This document shows, in pieces, positions 29,567 through 35,614 of a stretch of 37,912 nt of DNA. A model generated the notes under the pieces. It made no database searches and was not told the origin of the DNA. It saw only the letters and a list, made by a program, of their open reading frames with translations. Position 1 is the stretch's first letter, and each line of letters opens with the position of its first letter. The stretch comes from Candidatus Sungiibacteriota bacterium (GTDB lineage: Bacteria; Patescibacteriota; Minisyncoccia; Sungbacterales; HO2-52-23): the NCBI GenBank assembly GCA_016181585.1, contig JACOYX010000002.1, positions 1 to 37,912 of the forward strand. Direction: 5' to 3'. Made by a program: the position numbers and the translations under genes.

Positions 29567-29623
29567 TAGCTTGGTTAGCTTCGTTAGGGAATTCAGAATT
29601 CCCCTAGCAAGCAAATCAAGCTA
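29567..29623. repeat. Long imperfect hairpin in the rpmB leader
   Basis: TAGCTTGGTTAGCTTCGTTAGGGAATTC-A-GAATTCCCCTAGCAAGCAAATCAAGCTA. Confidence 0.6.
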
Positions 29624-29640
29624 TAACCTATAAGCTATTC

Positions 29641-29826
29641 ATGAAATCCTGCACTATTTGCAAAAAAGAATCTGTGAAGGGCGGCCGGCGGTCGTTTCTT
29701 CGCAGTCATTATAACCCAACCGCCACCGTAAGAAAATATCCCAATTTGCAATGGGGCCGCCTTGCCGACGGCATGCGTGTAAAAATGTGCGTGCGGTGCT
29801 TGAAGACGTTACATAAAAAAGTTTAA
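29641..29826 (+). CDS. rpmB: 50S ribosomal protein L28 (zinc-binding form)
   Basis: KSCTICKKESVKGGRRSFLRSHYNPTATVRKYPNLQ...MCVRCLKTL. Confidence 0.85.
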   Translation: MKSCTICKKESVKGGRRSFLRSHYNPTATVRKYPNLQWGRLADGMRVKMCVRCLKTLHKKV

Positions 29827-29900
29827 ATTTAAAAATATAAATTCATTCCGGCTTGTCGGGATACCTAAATTTTTTATTTTTGAATTTTGCATTATTTATC
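29826..29900. repeat. Inverted copy of the GGAATGAATTTATAT hairpin-module repeat
   Basis: ATATAAATTCATTCCGGCTTGTCGGGATACC. Confidence 0.6.
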
Positions 29901-29901
29901 G

Positions 29902-31419
29902 ATGAATATCAACACTGCTTACTACAAATCTATTGCTAAAGCCGGCAATCTCTTCCTCCCCGTCTTCACCTCTACCCCTCTCGAGAAAGAGGATTTTTTT
30001 TCATATCTGCCGGATACGGCAAAAGACACATTAGTACGGTTTGCAAAAGAATGCAAACGCGGCGAAGGAGAAGTAAAAACACTCCGCCTTTTTGAGGACG
30101 GCATAAAAAGCATTGTCCTTTTCGGCATGGGGGCAAAAGAAAAATGGAATGCGCGAAAACATGTTTTTATCGCGCGGCGCATGGTGCAGTACGCGAAAGG
30201 CGAGTCCATCAAAGAATTTTCAGTGCCGATACCGCTCATCCGATTCGAAAAAAAATCTTTATCAGAGACCGCAAAAGTTTTTGCGGAAAATGCAATCCTG
30301 GGCAATTTTGCGTTTACGAAATATAAAGAAATGCCGAAAGAGGGGTGGCCTGAAGTGCATGCGGTCAACCTTCTTGTTGAAGGTGGCAAAACCGCGGAAG
30401 TTTTGCTTGGCATTCGCGAAGGAGCAATCATTGGCGAAGAAACCAATGAATGCCGAGCGCTTGCCAATACGCCGGGCGGCGACATGACGCCCGTTCTTCT
30501 TGCCGAAGCGGCACGGCGCAGTGTGGCAAAACTTGACGTGCGCGTCAATGTTTTCGATGAAAAGAAAATGGCGAGCCTTGGCATGGGCGCGATTCTAGGC
30601 GTAGCAAAAGGTTCCGTGGAAAAACCGCGGTTTATCATACTCGAATACTTGAATGGCCCGAAAAATCAAAAGCCTCTTGTCCTTGCAGGAAAGGGAGTAA
30701 CTTTCGACACCGGCGGACTCAATTTGAAACCTTCAAACTATATTTACGAAATGCACATGGATATGTCCGGCGGCGCCGCGGTGATTCACGGTATTGCGGC
30801 AATCGCGCGCCTCAAGCTTCCTCTCAACGCCATTGGTCTTATCCCTGCCGCGGAAAACATGCCTTCGGGATCGAGCTATCACCCTGGAGATCTTTTGAAA
30901 TCGCTCTCCGGAAAAACAATCGAAGTGCTGGACACCGATGCGGAAGGCAGAGTTTTGCTTTCCGACGCCCTTACGTACGGGCTCCGTTACAAACCGGGAC
31001 TTTTGATAGATTTCGCAACACTCACCGGCGCGGCGCATGTGGCGCTCGGATCACACATGTCCGCTGTTTTTACCCGAGAACATGATCAAAAACTGCAGGA
31101 CACATTGATAGAAGTCGGACTTCAATCTGGCGATTATGTTTGGCCGCTTCCTCTGTGGGATGAATATTTAACCGAAATTAAAGGAACATTCGGCGATCTT
31201 GCCAATGTAGGCTCCCGCGACCGCTATGGCGGCGCGATCCATGGCGCAAAATTTTTGGAGCAATTCGCCGGCGATGCGCGGTTTGCGCATATAGACATTG
31301 CGCCGCGCATGACTACAATCGAGGGAGAATATCTTGCCAAAGGCGCATCCGGAGTAGGAGTGAGATTTATTGTGGAGCTTGCAAAAAGTTACAGCAGAAT
31401 CATGAGCCATGAATCATGA
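29902..31419 (+). CDS. pepA: Leucyl aminopeptidase (M17)
   Basis: VLAGKGVTFDTGGLNLKPSNYIYEMHMDMSGGAAV, PSGSSYHPGD, DTDAEGRVLLSDAL. Confidence 0.93.
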   Translation: MNINTAYYKSIAKAGNLFLPVFTSTPLEKEDFFSYLPDTAKDTLVRFAKECKRGEGEVKTLRLFEDGIKSIVLFGMGAKEKWNARKHVFIARRMVQYAKGESIKEFSVPIPLIRFEKKSLSETAKVFAENAILGNFAFTKYKEMPKEGWPEVHAVNLLVEGGKTAEVLLGIREGAIIGEETNECRALANTPGGDMTPVLLAEAARRSVAKLDVRVNVFDEKKMASLGMGAILGVAKGSVEKPRFIILEYLNGPKNQKPLVLAGKGVTFDTGGLNLKPSNYIYEMHMDMSGGAAVIHGIAAIARLKLPLNAIGLIPAAENMPSGSSYHPGDLLKSLSGKTIEVLDTDAEGRVLLSDALTYGLRYKPGLLIDFATLTGAAHVALGSHMSAVFTREHDQKLQDTLIEVGLQSGDYVWPLPLWDEYLTEIKGTFGDLANVGSRDRYGGAIHGAKFLEQFAGDARFAHIDIAPRMTTIEGEYLAKGASGVGVRFIVELAKSYSRIMSHES

Positions 31420-31798
31420 ATCACGCAAAATAAAATCATTCACTGATTTAAATGCATGGAAAAATGCTCACTTGCTTGTTTTAGAAATTTATAAGCTTAC
31501 AAAAAACTTACCCAAAGAAGAAATGTTTGGACTTACTAATCAGATAAGACGCGCCGATGTCTCCATTAGTTCTAACATTGCTGAGGGTTTTAGCAGAAAT
31601 TCATACAAAGAAAAAATTCAATTTTATTATATTGCATTAGGTTCCACAACAGAAGTCCAAAATCAGCTCTTGATTGCCAGAGACTTGGATTATGTTTCTG
31701 GAGAAATATTTTCTGATATCGCAGAGAAAACCATTGTAGTTAATAAATTAATCAACGGTTTAATCAAAGCATCCAAATCCATAATTCATGATTCTTGA
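31409..31798 (+). CDS. Four-helix-bundle (S23/IVP-like) protein
   Basis: FTDLNAWKNAHLLVLEIYKLTKNLPKEEMFGLTNQIRRADVSISSNIAEGFSR. Confidence 0.85.
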   Translation: MNHESRKIKSFTDLNAWKNAHLLVLEIYKLTKNLPKEEMFGLTNQIRRADVSISSNIAEGFSRNSYKEKIQFYYIALGSTTEVQNQLLIARDLDYVSGEIFSDIAEKTIVVNKLINGLIKASKSIIHDS

Positions 31799-31801
31799 TT
31801 C

Positions 31802-32668
31802 ATGATTCAATGCTTTCTTGCCAAAATCAAAACCCTCGACCACATTGTTCTTGAAGGAATAGCCGTACTGCCAAAACAAAAATCCGACACAGCCCTCTTT
31901 TGGATTCACGGGCTTTCGTCGCGCTTTTCTTCGGGACAAACACTCATCCAAGAACTTTCAGATGCATGCAGAAAAAATGGCATTGGCTATTTTAAGTTCA
32001 ATACGCGGGGACACGATATCGCATCCGGCGGAGGAGAAAACATTATCGGCGCCGGTTTCGAAACATTTGAAGATTGCATTGTGGATATCCGCGCGATGAT
32101 CCGATTTGCAAAGTCGCTCGGATATAAAAAAATAATTTTAGCGGGGCATTCCACCGGAGCGAACAAGGCGCTGTATTATTGCCATAAGACCCGCGACCGC
32201 GCGGTAAAGAAACTGATTCTTTTGGGTCCCATCAGCGATATTGCGGGAGAAATAAAAATGCGCGGCACGGGAGGACTCAAAAAAGCTTTAAAAATCGCAG
32301 AAAAACTCGCGAAGAAAAATCCGCAGGCACTCATGCCGCCGGAATACGGCATTATCAACACCGCACGGTACTTGAGTCTATACCGCCCCGGCTCCGCCGA
32401 AGATGTTTTTCCCTATCATTCTTATGAGGCAACGCCTCGTAAGAATTGGAAAGAACTTAAAAGCATTCGCATACCGCTTGCTGTAGTCATCGGCGCACGC
32501 GACGAGTATCTTGATCGTCCAGCCAAAAAATTGATAGAAATTTTTAAAAGCCAAGCATCCTCGACATCGGCATTTCATGGGATTATTATACAAGGAGCAA
32601 ATCATGGGTTTAAGAAAAAAGAGCAAGAGCTTGCAAGAGAGATGGTTGGGTTAATAACTGAATTATGA
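31802..32668 (+). CDS. Alpha/beta hydrolase
   Basis: FWIHGLSSRFSSG, NTRGHD, ILAGHSTGANKALYY. Confidence 0.82.
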   Translation: MIQCFLAKIKTLDHIVLEGIAVLPKQKSDTALFWIHGLSSRFSSGQTLIQELSDACRKNGIGYFKFNTRGHDIASGGGENIIGAGFETFEDCIVDIRAMIRFAKSLGYKKIILAGHSTGANKALYYCHKTRDRAVKKLILLGPISDIAGEIKMRGTGGLKKALKIAEKLAKKNPQALMPPEYGIINTARYLSLYRPGSAEDVFPYHSYEATPRKNWKELKSIRIPLAVVIGARDEYLDRPAKKLIEIFKSQASSTSAFHGIIIQGANHGFKKKEQELAREMVGLITEL

Positions 32669-32720
32669 ATTCTGTATATTGTTTTTTGAATTTCCATAAT
32701 TCATGATTCATAATTCAGAC
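32664..32720. repeat. ATTCATGATTC-family repeat upstream of the tRNA
   Basis: gaattatgaattctg ... ccataattcatgattcataattc. Confidence 0.65.
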
Positions 32721-32726
32721 TGCAAA

Positions 32727-32797
32727 CGGGCCATAGTATAGTGGCAATACGTACCCTTGGGGTGGGTATGTCGGCGGTTCGATCCCGCCTGGCCCGA
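32727..32797 (+). tRNA. tRNA-Pro (anticodon GGG)
   Basis: CGGGCCA/TGGCCCG acceptor, TACCC-TTGGGGT-GGGTA anticodon arm, GGCGG-TTCGATC-CCGCC T-arm; no encoded CCA. Confidence 0.9.
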
Positions 32798-32815
32798 ATA
32801 AAAATATTGATTTAC

Positions 32816-32847
32816 AAAAATATCCCGCCAATCGGCTGGATATTTTT
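32816..32847. terminator. Hairpin terminator between convergent tRNA and ybaB
   Basis: AAAAATATCCCGCC-AATC-GGCTGGATATTTTT. Confidence 0.7.
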
Positions 32848-33133
32848 ATTGCATCCCTTTCATTTTGTTTACCAGCGATTCCTTTATTTTCGCACTCGCG
32901 CTCTCAAATGCCTCTTTCTCTGCGCGAGCGGTTTTTGCCTTGTCGTAGAGATGATTGTCCGCAAAAGAAACTTCAAGCACTTCAAAACTGCCGTTCAAGG
33001 CAACACTCACTGTGGCGTCGCGCGATGATCCGGTTTGCCGCTCGCCCGAGAGCATCACCTGCACCTCGCGCGCTTGTTTTTGCAGATTGTATAAATTTTT
33101 TAGTCCATCTAGCATAAAATTAACTATCGTCAT
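32846..33133 (-). CDS. YbaB/EbfC family nucleoid-associated protein
   Basis: DGLKNLYNLQKQAREVQVMLSG... VSVALNGSFEVLEVSFAD. Confidence 0.75.
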   Translation of the reverse strand: MTIVNFMLDGLKNLYNLQKQAREVQVMLSGERQTGSSRDATVSVALNGSFEVLEVSFADNHLYDKAKTARAEKEAFESASAKIKESLVNKMKGMQ

Positions 33134-33146
33134 GAGCTTGCCCTAA

Positions 33147-33533
33147 CTATTCGTCTCTTAAAAAATGCAACAGCTTCTGAAGACTATTCAAAATGTTCGG
33201 CAGCGCCGCATATACTTCCTCTGCAAGATCCTCGTCATATGTGTGTACCGTTTTGTTGCGAGTTTCGACAAGTTCTTTGATCCACGCATCATCGTATTCC
33301 ACCAAACCCTGACGATACGCTTCCTTAAAACAAGAAACGGGAGAAGTGCATGATAACCCCTTATCTTCCAAAAACGCTTTTATTGTTTTCCATGCCAAAT
33401 CAAAAGCAAGTTCAAAACGTTTTATTGCGGAGTCGCGCATAAATTCGTCTTTCGGTTTTTTCAGAACCTCTTCAAGCCCAATTACTGCTTCCTGATATTC
33501 ATTTCGTATGGCTTCATATTTTGACTGGAGCAT
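33147..33533 (-). CDS. HEPN-domain nucleotidyltransferase substrate-binding-like protein (HI0074 family)
   Basis: KRFELAFDLAWKTIKAFLEDKG, ELVETRNKTVHTYDE (HEPN RNxxxH motif). Confidence 0.85.
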   Translation of the reverse strand: MLQSKYEAIRNEYQEAVIGLEEVLKKPKDEFMRDSAIKRFELAFDLAWKTIKAFLEDKGLSCTSPVSCFKEAYRQGLVEYDDAWIKELVETRNKTVHTYDEDLAEEVYAALPNILNSLQKLLHFLRDE

Positions 33534-33843
33534 TTTTGTTTTTGAGTTCCTCCGTGTTTTGAGACGCAATGTCTCTAAACCGTGGAGAAACACGATTAAA
33601 ATCTACAATCTCTACTTTATAAAGCGTAGGAAAGTTCTCAAATTCTTCTTGTATATCAAACCATATATGAGGAGGAATAGGCGGCCCTTCAATGCCAACG
33701 TCGATATCCGAACGATCAGTGCCTTTGCCTGTAACGCGAGAACCGAAAAAAAATACTCTATATGCTGTTACATCAAGATGTTTGGCGAGAGCATTAAGAA
33801 TTTCTTTTTTTAGTTTATCTACGGGATAATGTTCTAAACGCAT
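33514..33843 (-). CDS. MNT-type minimal nucleotidyltransferase
   Basis: VFFFGSRVTGKGTDRSDIDVGIEG. Confidence 0.88.
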   Translation of the reverse strand: MRLEHYPVDKLKKEILNALAKHLDVTAYRVFFFGSRVTGKGTDRSDIDVGIEGPPIPPHIWFDIQEEFENFPTLYKVEIVDFNRVSPRFRDIASQNTEELKNKNAPVKI

Positions 33844-33877
33844 ACCTTTAATTATTATATCACGCATCACCCCTTAT

Positions 33878-34081
33878 TCAAAGCGCACGCACTTGATAAG
33901 AAAAAAGTTCCAAAAAAAACTTGCGGTCTTCAGGAATACGAAGCCGCGGCAGATATTTTTTAAGCAGTTCCGGATCAAGTTTCTTTTTGCCTAGCCCATA
34001 AAGAATCAGCCGCTCCATGCTCCACAGCGGATCGGCTTTTTCCTGACGCTCATATTCTTCTTTTGTGTAATCCCATGTCAT
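33878..34081 (-). CDS. Small protein of unknown function, probably co-transcribed with MNT/HEPN
   Basis: 67 aa MTWDYTKEEYERQEKADPLWSMERLILYGLGKKKLDPELLKKYLPRLRIPEDRKFFLELFSYQ; ends 35 nt before the MNT start used here. Confidence 0.65.
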   Translation of the reverse strand: MTWDYTKEEYERQEKADPLWSMERLILYGLGKKKLDPELLKKYLPRLRIPEDRKFFLELFSYQVRAL

Positions 34082-34190
34082 GGTCTTATTATACTATAAA
34101 ACACAATGAATACGCAATTACCATGCGCTTTCAGCATGGGGATCCAGGGAAACTGTATCTCCACTTGGATGCTTAGCCTCCGAAGCGAGA

Positions 34191-34739
34191 TCACTCTCCG
34201 CGCTGATTATCATCAAGCCGCCGGTATTTCTGCCACGAGCGCAGAAGTCGGAGCATTTTCCCCCTCACATTTATATATCGGAGCGACAAATCCTGAATCA
34301 GCTTTCCGTCCAGTTTCTCGCCATATAGGCCGAGGGATTCTTCCATATATACGATCATTTTATTGCATCCCGCCATTGCTTTCTCAAGGGTTGCCATCGC
34401 CGCCGTAAAATCCGAAAAGCGCAGAGAGTGCGCCTCCGCGATATATAAAGGAATTGAGAGCGAACAATTGGTCATCCCTTCGGCGAAAGGAAATTTTAAT
34501 TTCGCAAGCGCGGGCATAACATTTTTCCCAATAAGCACCGAACATTCAAGCGTCTTCTGATACACTTCCAGGTCGCGGAATGAACGAACTGCTTTTTTGG
34601 GGGTAAACGTCCCGCTGCCGACGTTGCCCGCTCTTCTGAGAGCATATCCCCTTTTGCCGACATTGTCTCGGGAAGAAAAACTGCTTCCATAAGGTCGCGC
34701 AACTTCGGCAGCGGCGCCGACCTGCTTCCATTTATTCAT
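34191..34739 (-). CDS. Four-helix-bundle (Avd-like) protein with an apparently chimeric N-terminus
   Basis: SFRDLEVYQKTLECSVLIGKNVMPALAKLKFPFAEGMTNCSLSIPLYIAEAHSLRF...SWQKY; first ~50 aa overlap DNA homologous to the fibre gene. Confidence 0.65.
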   Translation of the reverse strand: MNKWKQVGAAAEVARPYGSSFSSRDNVGKRGYALRRAGNVGSGTFTPKKAVRSFRDLEVYQKTLECSVLIGKNVMPALAKLKFPFAEGMTNCSLSIPLYIAEAHSLRFSDFTAAMATLEKAMAGCNKMIVYMEESLGLYGEKLDGKLIQDLSLRYINVRGKMLRLLRSWQKYRRLDDNQRGE

Positions 34740-35036
34740 ACGATAGATAATTTATTTTCTTTTGAAATCTCTGCTATAGAGCCATCCTTATAGCGCACTT
34801 TTCGTTTCCGCTCGCGCGATAGTTTCTTTACTACATGCAAAGGGTAAAATTCAAAATAATCTTTCTCATCAAATGATAGTACGCGAAGTAAACGTGCGGC
34901 CGCAATCTTGATTGCGGCAAAGATACAATTGCACCTGCTGATGCTTGTTTTCGCGCACGCCGCGCTTGACGAAATTGTCGCTTTTGCAGTAGGGACAAGA
35001 TTCTGCCGCGCGTTCAAGAATTTGTTCTTGTATCAT
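34736..35036 (-). pseudogene. Remnant of a transposase-like zinc-ribbon protein
   Basis: Frame 34869-35036 gives MIQEQILERAAESCPYCKSDNFVKRGVRENKHQQVQLYLCRNQDCGRTFTSRTII*; continuation appears in another frame as ...SFDEKDYFEFYPLHVVKKL. Confidence 0.5.
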
Positions 35037-35063
35037 GACTGTATTGAATGTGAGATGGATAAA

Positions 35064-35125
35064 TTTTCAATTATCAATTTTGCAATTTTCAATCAATGTT
35101 CAAATTATTTAATTTTCAAAACCCC
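35064..35125. repeat. AATTTTCAAT-family repeat, left flank of four-helix gene
   Basis: ttttcaattatcaattttgcaattttcaatcaatg. Confidence 0.65.
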
Positions 35126-35491
35126 ACTTTCTCGCGATGATCTGTTTATCTTTGAAAAAATAAGCAAAAGCTCATGTGCTTCTTTCCAAAATTTTCGTAT
35201 CTCTTCGGCGTGTTCTGAATTCGCCCGCGCAAGCAAACGCAGCCAATGCATGGTTTCTTTTACCTCTTTCTTCACAATGCCAATTTTATGCACAAAATCT
35301 TTTTTACTTTCTGCTTCAACCGCTTCGCAATAATTGGCTCCGGTTGATCCTGCCGAGCCAACAATCTGGTCGATAATTCTCCGATTAACCACATCTTGCT
35401 TAATGGTTCGTACAAAATCAATAATGACCTCCGCGAATTTAGCAGTTCGTTCCTCTAGATCGTATTTGTTATTACTTGATAATTGATTCAT
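35105..35491 (-). CDS. Four-helix-bundle (S23/IVP-like) protein
   Basis: YDLEERTAKFAEVIIDFVRTIKQDVVNRRIIDQIVGSAGSTGANYCEAVEAESKKDFVHKIGIVKKEVKETMHWLRLL. Confidence 0.85.
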   Translation of the reverse strand: MNQLSSNNKYDLEERTAKFAEVIIDFVRTIKQDVVNRRIIDQIVGSAGSTGANYCEAVEAESKKDFVHKIGIVKKEVKETMHWLRLLARANSEHAEEIRKFWKEAHELLLIFSKINRSSRESGVLKIK

Positions 35492-35532
35492 TGGAAATTG
35501 ATTGAAAATTGATCATTGAAAATTGGAAATTA
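35472..35532. repeat. AATTTTCAAT-family repeat, inverted copy on the right flank
   Basis: ttgataattgattcattggaaattgattgaaaattgatcattgaaaattggaaatt. Confidence 0.65.
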
Positions 35533-35614
35533 TTTCCTTGCACTATCATTTTACATCCCGTATCGCAGTATACGACGGGTATCACGGGTTTTAAGGGGTG
35601 GGGTATCACGGGTT

